From contig NZ_JANQOP010000099.1 in the NCBI RefSeq assembly GCF_028285745.1, positions 16,780-80,779 of the forward strand: 64,000 nt of DNA, in the 5' to 3' direction. Of this stretch, positions 44,508-54,380 are shown piece after piece. The stretch comes from Acaryochloris sp. IP29b_bin.137 (lineage in GTDB: Bacteria; Cyanobacteriota; Cyanobacteriia; Thermosynechococcales; Thermosynechococcaceae). Each line of letters begins with the position of its first letter. Position 1 is the stretch's first letter. The notes below the pieces were generated by a model. It searched no databases. It had not been told where the DNA came from and saw nothing but the letters and a program-made list of their open reading frames with translations. The position numbers were made by a program, and so were the translations under genes.

Positions 44508-44993
44508 ATGCAGAAGCCTTTACTGCCAAAAGATTGTCAATTGCGCCCTGCCCTTGCCACCGATATTGGCCCAATTCGGCGGTTGGTCTGGTCTGCACGG
44601 CTGGATCCAACCCAAATTCGATGGTCTCAATTTTGGGTCATTGAACAGGAGCAAACGATTGTCGCTTGTGGTCAGCTCCGCGTCTTTCCAGGCGCTCAGG
44701 AACTGGGTAGTTTAGTGGTTAAATCCACTCATCGACGGCAGGGTTTAGGAACTATCTTAGCGAAGCACTTGATTCAATACGCTTCCCAACCCCTCTATCT
44801 TGAATGTTTAGGGCAGCACTTGTGCCAGTATTATCAGCAGATGGGGTTTCAAATCGTCGAGTGGCAGGCCCTGCCCCGCTCCCTTAAACGCAAGTTCGGT
44901 CTGTCCAGAATCGCTAAAACGCTGTTGCGAGTGCCGATTGTGTTTATGTATTGCCCTGAAACTCCAAACCCGATTGGAGACGCGATGGATTGA
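44508..44993 (+). CDS. GNAT-family N-acetyltransferase
   Basis: A 161-residue enzyme when started at ATG 44508 (MQKPLLPKDCQLRPALATD); the longer frame from 44418 runs back into the SepF-like gene start. The acetyl-CoA loop is in STHRRQGLGTILAKHLIQYA and motif B in YLECLGQHLCQYYQQMGF. The acceptor substrate, an amine or protein, cannot be predicted. It stands alone, divergent from the SepF-like gene. Confidence 0.82.
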   Translation: MQKPLLPKDCQLRPALATDIGPIRRLVWSARLDPTQIRWSQFWVIEQEQTIVACGQLRVFPGAQELGSLVVKSTHRRQGLGTILAKHLIQYASQPLYLECLGQHLCQYYQQMGFQIVEWQALPRSLKRKFGLSRIAKTLLRVPIVFMYCPETPNPIGDAMD

Positions 44994-45028
44994 TATATCA
45001 CTGACGAAGGTTACGGGATCTGGTCTAC

Positions 45029-45763
45029 TTAGCGAATAAAGCTGGGCAGTTCGGGGGGTGGAGAAGACCGATAAGCGTTGGGGCCTACATCCACAGTCAG
45101 CGGTTGCTTGGTCTCGGTTTCTATTGAAGGCTGAGATGCTGGTAAAGCTGCACGGTCATGCTGTTGTGCTGCAGAGGTGTTCTCTAAGCCTAAGGCGGCA
45201 AGCTTACGACAGCAGATAGCAAACGCATTGGAAAAACTAACTGGATCGGTTGCTGACCAGGGGGATACCGCGGATGAAGAGGCCATCATTGGAGCATCCA
45301 CCGCAACGGTGGCATATCCGAAGGAAACCATTTGGCGGGGTGCAACTTTGGCGTTGGGGGCAAATGTGTTGGAATTATTTTTTAGAACCGTTTTATACTC
45401 ACAAATCCGGGCTTGCTGGCGACGCAGTTGCGATCGCAGGTCCTGGCAAATTGACTGAAATTCTTTTAGCTTTTCGGCTTCTCGATCAGACCCGCGTTCA
45501 GCATTTTCTAACTCTTTTTCCAGTTGCGCCTGGTGGGCTTCGGAGCCGACTAACTGCTCCGTTAAAGAATCAATTAAACGCTGTTGGTATTGCAATAAAT
45601 TATGGGCCGTTTCTAATTCCTGTCGTAAGACGGTGACGTCTTCCTCCATTAAAACGGTATCAACGGGTAATAACTGATCTTGCCATCGATTACCGTTTAG
45701 CTCGGACTCAACGAGTGTCTTTAGTCTGGGAACAGAAGGGGGAATGATGCTGTCGTCGTGCAT
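45029..45763 (-). CDS. coiled-coil protein of unknown function
   Basis: A 244-residue soluble protein. Residues about 45-130 form a heptad-rich coiled coil (LRQELETAHNLLQYQQRLID, then AEKLKEFQSICQDLRSQLRR). The flanks are Ser/Pro/Ala-rich and probably disordered, with a short conserved-looking AICCRKLAALGLEN in the C-terminal half. No catalytic motif is present. A structural or scaffolding role is possible. Confidence 0.7.
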   Translation of the reverse strand: MHDDSIIPPSVPRLKTLVESELNGNRWQDQLLPVDTVLMEEDVTVLRQELETAHNLLQYQQRLIDSLTEQLVGSEAHQAQLEKELENAERGSDREAEKLKEFQSICQDLRSQLRRQQARICEYKTVLKNNSNTFAPNAKVAPRQMVSFGYATVAVDAPMMASSSAVSPWSATDPVSFSNAFAICCRKLAALGLENTSAAQQHDRAALPASQPSIETETKQPLTVDVGPNAYRSSPPPELPSFIR

Positions 45764-46067
45764 AGGAGTGCCCTGTGAATTGAGCTATGGCGGCAGTCGA
45801 TTCAACGCAGCCCGCCTCTGTGCGCATTGAATCGCATAGCATTCCATATCTGTAGGCCTAGGCTTAGAGAAAAATATTTAAGTTAAAACTGAAGCCTAAA
45901 ATTGATAATGGTTCAAACGGTTCACAACCGACAGATGTAGAACGCGACTTTCTTTATCTTTCAGAGGATGTCAGCATGGGACCACCCCATCTAACATAGC
46001 TTTTTCTTCAATCGAAGCCGATGAATATCGGTGGTTTGAAACCTAAATTTACATATATTTATCAAAA
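45764..46067. other. intergenic region, nothing recognised
   Basis: 304 bases between two minus-strand genes. Moderately AT-rich, presumably holding the promoter of the coiled-coil gene and the 3' end of the ABC gene transcript. No gene, repeat or clear terminator was seen. Confidence 0.5.
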
Positions 46068-49055
46068 TTAGATGACATCTTGACGATGCTGGATAAAAAC
46101 CACCAGACTGAGCATCCCCACCATGATTATTCCTAATTTCAGCCAATGTTTACCCACATTAACCGCAAATGCGGTGCCAGCCTTTTCATGAAACCGTTCG
46201 ACTAAGAGTTCTGCAGCTGCGATCGCAGTGCCCCGTTTCTCACGCCAATCACTAAACTGATCTTGCCAGCTATCCAATTTATCCCGATAATCCTTAACCT
46301 TATCGTTATAGTCCTCTATCTCATCTTCAAAGGTAGCCCGGTTGTCGGCTGTTAACTGGGGTGGATCGCCTGGATCTTCTGGTTTAGTCGGTTGAGGTTG
46401 ATCCACCGCTGGATCATATTCTTGGCGTAGGGCTGGAAACGTACATTGGGTAAACATTTTTGGCCCCAGACATTGGCATTTTTCCTTGTCTGTATCACTT
46501 AAATTTTCGCGTTCTTCGGAAGACAGTTGCCAGCAGGCGTCACCCGCAATATCCTTGCCAGCTTCCGACAGGGTAATTAAGCTCTCGTAAGACCAGCGGG
46601 TGACCGTCAGTTGACTCAAGACTTGTCCAGGAGTCCCTAAGGAATCCAGGGAGATAATTGCGCCAGAGAAGGTGATTTGGGGGAGTAGAAATAGAATGGT
46701 CAACAGCGGGGCCACACTCTGATTCGGCGCTAAGGCAGAAACAAAGAGGCCCATCACCATGCCGCCTAAGGTCGCCAAGAAGAGGGTGACATACATCCCC
46801 AGCAGACCCTGCCAGTCCACCGGCAAGTTCACGGCCAATACTTTGGTCAGTAAAAAGATGGCGGCTTGGTAGAGGGCTAACAGGACACTCAGCCAAACCT
46901 TAGAGAACACATAGGGCAAAATCTTTAGCCCAATCATCCGTTCACGGCGATAGATTTCTCGTTCTTTAACAATCTCCCGCATCATCGCCAAGCTACCGAC
47001 CATCACGGCAGTCAAGACCGTGATAAACAACAGGGTGAAGACCTGACCTGGATCGCCGTTGGTAACATCAAACATGGGGCGTTGCCACATGACGAAATCC
47101 AGCAGTCCCAGGATAGGAGCCAAGGCCAACATCAGAATTAAGCTGGCCCGATCTTGGCGCAAAATCGTCCAATTGCGCTGGGCCAGAATCGCAAATTGTC
47201 GCCAGCCCGAGATGGCTGTGGTTCGCGGTTGAGGCGGCTTTGATTTCGCTTTTTGAGGGGTTGTGGGGACCGATAAACTGGCCTGGCGTTGAGTGATATA
47301 GGTCTGATAGAGGGTGGACTGGCGATATTGCTGTTCCCACGCTTCAGGGGTTTGCTCACCTTCGACCTTGAGATAGATTTCATCGAAATCCTCTACCCCG
47401 AAATAGGTCAGGGCTTCGGCAGGGGGTCCAAAATAGGCAATCCGCCCCCCCTTCGCCAAAAACACGACCAAATCACACACCATCACATTTTTAGTGGCAT
47501 GGGTAATCAGAAGAATCGTTCGCCCTTGATCCGCCAATCGTCGCAATAAGCGCATCATCAACGTTTCGGTGCCAGGGTCCAGGCCAGAGGTGGCCTCATC
47601 TAGGAAAAACAAGCTGGGTTGAGTTAATAGCTCCACGCCGATAGAGACCCGTTTACGCTGGCCTCCGCTTAAGGAACGCACCCGTAATTGCTCCCGTTCC
47701 CGTAGTTCTAAATCCTGAAGGACAGATTGAATTTGCTGTTTGCGCTCAGCCCGAGTCACATCAGCCGGGAGACGCAGGCGGGCTGCATAATCTAGGGCCT
47801 GACTGACGGTCAATTCACGGTGGATAATATCGTCTTGGGGAACATAGCCCAATTCCGTGCGATAAAGATTGAAGTTTTTATATAGATCTTGTTCATTGAC
47901 TAAGACCGAACCACTTGTGGCTGGGCGCAGTCCATTGAGGGCATCGAGGAGGGTCGATTTGCCCGCGCCACTCACGCCAACCACCGCGACAAATTCCTGG
48001 GGCAAAATGGACAGGGAAATATCGTTTAAGAGAATATTTTTCTTGCCAGCCACCTTACTCAGATGAACCGCATCGAGGCGAAGATTACCTGAGTCATTCT
48101 GCTGAATCAGGGTTTCGTCAAAGTTAAAGACAAAATGATAGGGACCGATGCGAATCGTGTCTCCGGGGCGGAGAGATTGAGGGTTACGAAGCTGCCGACC
48201 GTTCACATAAGTTCCATTCGATGAATGGAGGTCTTCAATCACCCAGGTACCACCTTTCAGGTCAATTTGCGCATGAAAGCGGGAAACGACCGGGTGATCA
48301 ATCACTGTGGTGTTGCGTGGATCACGGCCAAAGCTAAGACTTTGTAGATCCCGCAACACCAGCGTTTCGACCTGTTCAATCACATCGGTTTGCGGAATCA
48401 CCTGATAGGTCAGGGTGACCTGATCTGCAATCGAAAAAAAATCTCCATCCTGAAGCGCCTTCTTCTGAATCCGATCTCCGGCAAAGGTGAGGCCGTGGTT
48501 ACTCTCTAAGTCGCGAATGGTGTAGGTCTCATTCTCCCAATGTAATTGGGCGTGGCGGTCAGAGACCACGGGTAAATCGATGACAATATCACACTGGGGA
48601 TGTCGGCCTAGGGTCAGGGTTTCTTGGTTGAGGGGGAAGTCTTGGGTCCATTTAGAAGTCGTGACTTGCAAAACGCGATCGCAATGGGTTTGGCTAACGA
48701 CCGTTCCCGGTAAGGCTGACTCATGGGCAAATACACCCGTCCCCTGAATTTCTCGAAAGTGAATGACCGTATTGCCAATCTGAATTTCATCCCCAGGATG
48801 GAGTTGGACAGAGTCTCTCGAAACAAGAGGCTTGTTATTGACTCGGAGTGTGTCCTTATCTCCCAGCAACTTCAGGAGATAATGATCGGCTTGCCACAAA
48901 ATTTCTGCATGGTGCGGCAGAACACCTGAGTTGTTCAAGACCAGTGAGTTATCTGCATCAGCTCCAATGCTAAAGGGCGCTTGAGTTAACCGAAATTCTC
49001 GATTATTCTCTTCGCCATCGGTAATGACATGAAGCTGAGCAAAGGCAGTAGGCAT
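46068..49055 (-). CDS. triple-FHA ABC transporter, ABCG half-transporter type
   Basis: A 995-residue fusion. Three FHA domains come first: a degenerate one (about 15-95, lacking the usual GR-x-S), a good one (about 135-215, LTLGRHPQCDIVI, VSDRHAQ, ESNHG) and another (about 233-315, FGRDPRNTTVI, VSRFHAQ, SSNGTYVNG). The ATPase follows (Walker A GVSGAGKSTLL near 357, signature LSGGQRKRVSIG, Walker B FFLDEATSGLD), then six membrane helices. A roughly 110-residue Cys-, Pro- and acid-rich segment is inserted before the last helix. FHA domains suggest control by Ser/Thr kinases. The substrate is unknown. Confidence 0.92.
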   Translation of the reverse strand: MPTAFAQLHVITDGEENNREFRLTQAPFSIGADADNSLVLNNSGVLPHHAEILWQADHYLLKLLGDKDTLRVNNKPLVSRDSVQLHPGDEIQIGNTVIHFREIQGTGVFAHESALPGTVVSQTHCDRVLQVTTSKWTQDFPLNQETLTLGRHPQCDIVIDLPVVSDRHAQLHWENETYTIRDLESNHGLTFAGDRIQKKALQDGDFFSIADQVTLTYQVIPQTDVIEQVETLVLRDLQSLSFGRDPRNTTVIDHPVVSRFHAQIDLKGGTWVIEDLHSSNGTYVNGRQLRNPQSLRPGDTIRIGPYHFVFNFDETLIQQNDSGNLRLDAVHLSKVAGKKNILLNDISLSILPQEFVAVVGVSGAGKSTLLDALNGLRPATSGSVLVNEQDLYKNFNLYRTELGYVPQDDIIHRELTVSQALDYAARLRLPADVTRAERKQQIQSVLQDLELREREQLRVRSLSGGQRKRVSIGVELLTQPSLFFLDEATSGLDPGTETLMMRLLRRLADQGRTILLITHATKNVMVCDLVVFLAKGGRIAYFGPPAEALTYFGVEDFDEIYLKVEGEQTPEAWEQQYRQSTLYQTYITQRQASLSVPTTPQKAKSKPPQPRTTAISGWRQFAILAQRNWTILRQDRASLILMLALAPILGLLDFVMWQRPMFDVTNGDPGQVFTLLFITVLTAVMVGSLAMMREIVKEREIYRRERMIGLKILPYVFSKVWLSVLLALYQAAIFLLTKVLAVNLPVDWQGLLGMYVTLFLATLGGMVMGLFVSALAPNQSVAPLLTILFLLPQITFSGAIISLDSLGTPGQVLSQLTVTRWSYESLITLSEAGKDIAGDACWQLSSEERENLSDTDKEKCQCLGPKMFTQCTFPALRQEYDPAVDQPQPTKPEDPGDPPQLTADNRATFEDEIEDYNDKVKDYRDKLDSWQDQFSDWREKRGTAIAAAELLVERFHEKAGTAFAVNVGKHWLKLGIIMVGMLSLVVFIQHRQDVI

Positions 49056-49230
49056 GATGGGGCAAGGATAGAATTATTGCTTAGAGTTTAAAGGCAGTCA
49101 TTCAAAAGCCTAGGCTATTTTTTGCTCGAAATAGAGATAATCTTCACAATAGATTGCAGCCTATAGACGATAACGATCATTCCTTGCAGATCAGGGCAAT
49201 GACATGCTCCCATTTATTAGGTCAAGTCCC

Positions 49231-49803
49231 TTATCTATGCTCAGCCCATTTAAGATCAGATGGAAGTATTGATTCACGTACACGGTATTTGACTTGCAAA
49301 CGTCCATCCAGTTTAGGATGTACTTCCCCATTTTCTGAAACTGATAACCAGTCAGCACAGTGCAGTAGCATATTTGTCAAGTTATCGTAAGAAAGCTCGT
49401 ACTTATCAAACTCGGTATCATAAAGCCACACAGGGCTTTCTTCTTTGTCACCCAGAACAACGATATAAAATGCCCATGCGTGAGGATACTGAAAAATAGG
49501 CAACCATCTCGGATCGTCTGGTATCTCTTCAATTCCTTCATTCAACCCATGCTTATCAGTACGAAGCCTTACTGCTTCTTCCAGGGGTAAAAAATAGAAA
49601 AGATTAAATGCAATTCCATCATTCTCTAATGTGCCGTTACACCACTCATAAAGCTCATATATTTCGTCGGGTATTGTAAACGGCAACGCCTTTACAATTT
49701 GATCAATGGCATCAAGAGAAAGCCCAGAACGGAAAACAGATCGTGATTCATGCTTGTGATACCAAGAACTTATGCTTTCTAGTGCCGAAATTAGTTTTGA
49801 CAT
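49231..49803 (-). CDS. SMI1/KNR4 family protein
   Basis: A 190-residue soluble protein with the SMI1/KNR4 fold: LPFTIPDEIYELYEWCNGT, then FYFLPLEEAVRL, DPRWLPIFQYP, YIVVLGDKEESPVWLYD and a C-terminal tryptophan-rich NMLLHCADW. Bacterial members often act as immunity proteins against polymorphic or contact-dependent toxins. It lies 39 bases downstream of a decayed reading frame on the same strand, which could be the remains of a partner gene. A surrounding toxin gene is not visible. Confidence 0.82.
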   Translation of the reverse strand: MSKLISALESISSWYHKHESRSVFRSGLSLDAIDQIVKALPFTIPDEIYELYEWCNGTLENDGIAFNLFYFLPLEEAVRLRTDKHGLNEGIEEIPDDPRWLPIFQYPHAWAFYIVVLGDKEESPVWLYDTEFDKYELSYDNLTNMLLHCADWLSVSENGEVHPKLDGRLQVKYRVRESILPSDLKWAEHR

Positions 49804-49842
49804 CTAACTATCAGGTGATACGTCACACCGTCGCATAACATT

Positions 49843-50204
49843 CTATTCTGGTGGATGGAAGCATGTAACCATTGCATGCCACTGCGCTCTTGTAATTTTG
49901 ATCCTAAGGCTAATTAGTTCGATAGCAAATTCAACAGCCCCAAACTCGGTGGAACCAAAGTTCTCACTCTGGTAATGTCCATAATGGGCTGATCCAATAC
50001 CGATGTTGACGAACATAATTTCAAAAGACCTGGGCTTGCTTGTTTCAAAGATTCAAATAAAGCCAAAGTTTCATCAACCTTCCTCATGCCATAAGAAGTG
50101 TTGAGCCTGGTGCAAACGTTTAAGATTTAGTTCTTGTACACCGCAGCACTTTCTAGTACAGTTGCCTGAGCGACTTTTTTATCCATCCCAATAACGGATG
50201 CCAT
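49843..50204 (-). pseudogene. decayed gene upstream of the SMI1/KNR4 gene
   Basis: Reading the minus strand from ATG 50204, which follows GAGAAGGA, gives MASVIGMDKKVAQATVLESA, then a TAA after VYKN. The same frame continues with ILNVCTRLNTSYGMRKVDE and LFESLKQASPGLL. A frame change near 50020 then restores a coding-like stretch: FEIMFVNIGIGSAHYGHYQS, NFGSTEFGAVEFAIELISLR and TRAQWHAMVTCFHPPE, stop at 49845-49843. One stop plus one shift therefore interrupt a protein of about 120 residues. Its family is not recognised. Its position directly before an immunity-type gene suggests a lost toxin or immunity partner. Confidence 0.5.
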
Positions 50205-50418
50205 CATTCCTTCTCACCAAGATAAAACAGCAATGTGAACCAGTATTGTTGGCAACTGGATACATGGGAATAAGGATAGCTAAAGTCGCAGAATATAAAG
50301 GTATTCTGTAGTTCACCTAAAGACTCAGGCCATTTTCAGAATGCCTTCTTAAGATGGGAGGTATAGAGGCAGAACCCCACGCAACAGGGCTGTCCAACAC
50401 CCATTATGGGGAATTCAA

Positions 50419-51492
50419 ATGAATAGTTCTGACAGCACTCCGCTTGAACTGAGTTACGACTTTGCCCTTGATCGGGACTGCACCACTCTGTCCCGTCATG
50501 TCTTAGAACATCTCCAGAGCTTTGGCCCAGAAGCTCAAGATATGAGTGCCTTAATGACCCGAATTGGGTTGGCAGGCAAACTGATTGCCCGCCGTCTCAG
50601 TCGAGCAGGGTTAGTAGAAGGGGCTCTCGGCTTTACGGGGGATATCAATGTCCAGGGCGAAGAAGTCAAAAAAATGGACATTTATGCCAATGAAGTGTTC
50701 ATTGCTGCTTTCAAGCAGAGTGGCCTCGTTTGCCGCTTAGCCTCCGAAGAAATGGAGAAGCCCTACTACATTCCTGAAAACTGCCCCATTGGTCGATATA
50801 CATTGCTGTATGACCCCATTGATGGGTCCTCTAACGTCGATGTGAATTTAAATGTCGGCTCTATTTTTTCCATTCGTCAGCAAGTCGGCAACGATCCCGA
50901 CCATACGGGACAGGATCTCTTACAAGATGGGCATCAGCAAATCGCCGCCGGCTATATTCTGTATGGTCCCAGTACAGTCTTGGTGTATTCCATTGGCAAA
51001 GGGGTTCATGTTTTTATTCTCGATCCAAGTCTAGGAGAATTTATTCTGGCCGCTGAAAACCTCACCATCCCTAAACATGGTCCGGTTTACAGCGTCAATG
51101 AGGGTAACTTCTGGCAATGGGAAGACGCTCTACGAGACTTTACTCGCTATGTGCACCGCCATGAAGGCCATACAGCTCGCTACAGCGGGGCTTTAGTGGG
51201 CGATTTTCATCGCATCTTATTTCAAGGCGGCGTGTTTATCTACCCCGGAACCCTGAAAAATCCTGATGGTAAGCTACGACTCCTCTACGAATCTGCACCC
51301 TTGGCATATTTGATGGAACAAGCGGGGGGACGGGCGAGTATTGGCCAATCTTCATTACTCGATGTTGTTCCTGATCATCTCCATGCCCGCACGCCTTTGA
51401 TTATTGGCAGTACAGAGGATGTGGCCTTAGTTGAATCTTTTATTGAAGACCGAGAAAGACAGGCTGAAGAAGAACTCGCGCTTAAGACTTAA
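50419..51492 (+). CDS. fbp: fructose-1,6-bisphosphatase, class I
   Basis: Hydrolyses fructose-1,6-bisphosphate in gluconeogenesis and carbohydrate storage. The 357-residue protein has the class I motif [19 protein letters not shown], the metal-site Glu in EEMEKPYY, and [20 protein letters not shown], with [12 protein letters not shown] near the end. It is distinct from the class II FBP/SBPase used in the Calvin cycle of cyanobacteria. It opens the fbp-tal-zwf-opcA cluster, and tal follows after 46 bases. Confidence 0.95.
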   Translation: MNSSDSTPLELSYDFALDRDCTTLSRHVLEHLQSFGPEAQDMSALMTRIGLAGKLIARRLSRAGLVEGALGFTGDINVQGEEVKKMDIYANEVFIAAFKQSGLVCRLASEEMEKPYYIPENCPIGRYTLLYDPIDGSSNVDVNLNVGSIFSIRQQVGNDPDHTGQDLLQDGHQQIAAGYILYGPSTVLVYSIGKGVHVFILDPSLGEFILAAENLTIPKHGPVYSVNEGNFWQWEDALRDFTRYVHRHEGHTARYSGALVGDFHRILFQGGVFIYPGTLKNPDGKLRLLYESAPLAYLMEQAGGRASIGQSSLLDVVPDHLHARTPLIIGSTEDVALVESFIEDRERQAEEELALKT

Positions 51493-51538
51493 CGCAGAAC
51501 TGGCAAACATTTGAAATAAATTGATTACGGAGTTTCTT

Positions 51539-52684
51539 ATGACTAATCATCTCCTAGAAATTAGCACCTTTGGCCAAAGTATTTGGATGGACAATCTTAG
51601 CCGCGATTTAATTGAATCGGGTGAGCTGAAGCAAATGACCCAAGACCAAGGTATTCGTGGGATCACATCTAATCCCGCCATTTTTGAAAAGGCGATTGCC
51701 GGTAACGCAACCTATGATGCTGATATTGAAGCTGGGATCAAAGCAGGAAAGTCGGTTCTGGATATTTATGAGTCTTTGACCTTTGATGATATTCGCAATG
51801 CCTGCGATATTTTTAAGCCCATTTATGACCAAACCCAAGGTCTAGATGGCTATGTCAGCATTGAAGTTCCGCCGAACATTGCTAACGATACCCAAGCCAC
51901 GATTGAGCAAGCTCGCCGGTATCACCGGGAGATCGGTCGTGAAAACGTCATGATCAAAATTCCGGGTACACCCGCCGGATTACCTGCAGTGGAGCAGGTG
52001 ATTGCCGATGGCATTAACGTTAATGTTACCTTGCTGTTCTCAGTCCAAAGCTATATTGATACCGCCTGGGCCTATATTCGCGGCTTAGAAGCGCGCGCTG
52101 CTAAAGGTGAAGCTATTAGCCAGATTGCGTCCGTCGCCAGCTTCTTCCTTAGCCGCATTGACTCTAAAGTCGATGGGTTGGTCGACGCTAAGCTCAAGGC
52201 TCTCAGCTCGGATCAGTCTCATCTGGCGACCCAAATTGCTCAGGTAAAAGGCAAAGTTGCGATCGCAAATGCCAAGATTGCGTATCAGGAATACAAAAAG
52301 ATTATCCAAACTGACCGCTGGAAGGCTTTGTCAGCCCAAAGGGCGAATATCCAACGCCTCCTGTGGGCCAGCACTAGCACTAAAAATCCAGACTACAGCG
52401 ATGTCATGTATGTGGATGAGCTGGTTGGACCGGATACCGTGAACACTCTGCCCCCCAATACGATCCAAGCCTGTGCCGATCACTGTGATGTTGCCAATCG
52501 CGTGGAGCAAGGGATCGAGCAAGCCTATGAGACGATCGCCAACCTCTCTAATGCCGAAATCAATATCGATCTGGATCAAGTGATGGCTGAATTGCTATCG
52601 GAAGGAATTGACAAATTTGTGCAGCCTTTCAGCTCCTTACTAGACTCTTTAGAAGAAAAGGTCCAGCGGTTGACCACCGTATAG
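51539..52684 (+). CDS. tal: transaldolase
   Basis: Transfers dihydroxyacetone units between sugar phosphates in the non-oxidative pentose phosphate pathway. ATG 51539 (MTNHLLEISTFGQSIW) behind ACGGAG is preferred over TTG 51521. The 381-residue protein is of the longer TalB-like bacterial subfamily. Key blocks are DNLSRDLIESGEL, GITSNPAIFEKAI, the Schiff-base Lys in NVMIKIPGTPAGL and VASFFLSRIDSKVD. It lies between fbp and zwf in the oxidative pentose phosphate cluster. Confidence 0.94.
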   Translation: MTNHLLEISTFGQSIWMDNLSRDLIESGELKQMTQDQGIRGITSNPAIFEKAIAGNATYDADIEAGIKAGKSVLDIYESLTFDDIRNACDIFKPIYDQTQGLDGYVSIEVPPNIANDTQATIEQARRYHREIGRENVMIKIPGTPAGLPAVEQVIADGINVNVTLLFSVQSYIDTAWAYIRGLEARAAKGEAISQIASVASFFLSRIDSKVDGLVDAKLKALSSDQSHLATQIAQVKGKVAIANAKIAYQEYKKIIQTDRWKALSAQRANIQRLLWASTSTKNPDYSDVMYVDELVGPDTVNTLPPNTIQACADHCDVANRVEQGIEQAYETIANLSNAEINIDLDQVMAELLSEGIDKFVQPFSSLLDSLEEKVQRLTTV

Positions 52685-52809
52685 ACACTTTGATGACTTA
52701 AGTTGGGCCTGGCGGATTTGGCGTTGCCGAGACGTTCAAATTCGCTGGTGCCAAGTTTTGATTTTCACAGTTTCCAAGTTCACCTACCCCCCCTTTGTTT
52801 GCCCAGCCT

Positions 52810-54339
52810 ATGGTTACGCTTGCTGAAAATCCGCTTCGCGTGGGGCTCCGCCAAGAACGCACACCCGAGCCCCTAATTATGGTGATCTTTGGTGCCTCTG
52901 GTGACCTCACCCAACGAAAACTCGTTCCCGCCCTCTACCATCTCAAACAACAGCGTCGCCTACCCGCAGAACTAACTATTGTCGGGGTTGCTCGACGGGA
53001 GTGGAGCGATGATTACTTCCGGCAACAGATGCGCGAAGGGATTGAAGAATTTTCGGATGGGATTCAGTCGGAAGAGGTCTGGAACAGCTTTGCCGAAGGG
53101 TTGTTTTATTGCCCCGGCAATATGGACGATCCCCAAGCCTATCAAAAGCTGAAAACTCGTCTAGAAGAACTGGATGGCCGTCGCGGCACCATGGGCAACC
53201 GGGTGTTTTATTTGGCGGTCTCTCCCAAGTTCTTTGCCGAAGCGATTCAGCAACTGGGAGCCGCCCAGATGTTGGCAGATCCCCTTAAAACGAGGCTGGT
53301 GATTGAAAAGCCCTTTGGTCGGGATTTAGGATCAGCCCAATCCCTCAACAAGGTCGTCCAGGAAGTCTGCGCTGAGAACCAGGTCTATCGGATCGACCAT
53401 TACCTAGGCAAGGAAACCGTTCAGAACTTGCTGATCTTCCGGTTTGCCAATGCCATTTTTGAACCCCTGTGGAATCGGCAGTTTGTTGATCATGTCCAAA
53501 TTACCGTGGCGGAAACCGTTGGGGTAGAAGAACGAGCAGGCTATTACGAAACCTCTGGTGCCCTGCGGGATATGGTGCAGAACCATATTATGCAACTGCT
53601 TTGCCTAACGGCGATGGAACCCCCTAACTCTCTGGATGCCGATGCAATTCGTACGGAGAAAGTGAAGGTGGTCCAAGCGATGCGATTGGCCGATATTCAT
53701 AACCTCGAAAACTCCGCCATTCGCGGCCAATATACCCAAGGCTGGATGAAAGGTGAGCAGGTGCCTGGCTATCACCAAGAACCTGGTGTAAGTCCTAAAT
53801 CCACCACCCCCACCTATGTGGCCCTGAAGCTGCTGATTGACAATTGGCGCTGGCAAGGAGTGCCCTTTTATCTGCGCACCGGCAAGCGTTTGCCCAAAAA
53901 GGTGTCGGAGATTTCTATCCACTTTCGCCAAGTGCCATTTTTAATCTTTCAATCCGCTGCCCAGCAGGCAAATCCCAATGTTTTAGCCATGCGCATCCAG
54001 CCTAATGAAGGGATCTCCTTGCGATTTGAAGCCAAGATGCCAGGACCCGACCTACGAACCCGCTCCGTGGATATGAACTTTAGCTATGGTTCTTTCTTTG
54101 GCCAGTCGACTGGAGATGCCTATGATCGCCTCCTCTTAGACGCCATGCTCGGTGATCAAACCCTGTTTACCCGTGGGGATGAAGTTGAGGAGTCTTGGCG
54201 GGTACTAACCCCTGCCTTAACAGCCTGGGAAGTCCCTACAGACCCCGCTTTAGTTCCTACTTACGAAGCCGGGACTTGGGAACCCGAAGCTGCCGAGCTA
54301 TTGCTCAACCGCGATGGTCGGCGCTGGCGACGACTCTAG
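52810..54339 (+). CDS. zwf: glucose-6-phosphate dehydrogenase
   Basis: Oxidises glucose-6-phosphate to 6-phosphogluconolactone with NADP, the entry to the oxidative pentose phosphate pathway used in the dark. ATG 52810 ([16 protein letters not shown]) gives 509 residues, the usual cyanobacterial length; a TTG at 52795 is also in frame. The NADP fold is [14 protein letters not shown], the EKP motif is [10 protein letters not shown] and the substrate site is [14 protein letters not shown]. opcA, its activator, follows after 41 bases. Confidence 0.96.
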   Translation: MVTLAENPLRVGLRQERTPEPLIMVIFGASGDLTQRKLVPALYHLKQQRRLPAELTIVGVARREWSDDYFRQQMREGIEEFSDGIQSEEVWNSFAEGLFYCPGNMDDPQAYQKLKTRLEELDGRRGTMGNRVFYLAVSPKFFAEAIQQLGAAQMLADPLKTRLVIEKPFGRDLGSAQSLNKVVQEVCAENQVYRIDHYLGKETVQNLLIFRFANAIFEPLWNRQFVDHVQITVAETVGVEERAGYYETSGALRDMVQNHIMQLLCLTAMEPPNSLDADAIRTEKVKVVQAMRLADIHNLENSAIRGQYTQGWMKGEQVPGYHQEPGVSPKSTTPTYVALKLLIDNWRWQGVPFYLRTGKRLPKKVSEISIHFRQVPFLIFQSAAQQANPNVLAMRIQPNEGISLRFEAKMPGPDLRTRSVDMNFSYGSFFGQSTGDAYDRLLLDAMLGDQTLFTRGDEVEESWRVLTPALTAWEVPTDPALVPTYEAGTWEPEAAELLLNRDGRRWRRL

Positions 54340-54380
54340 ATATTTAATATGCGCACTTAGTTCTCCATATTCTTCGCCCT

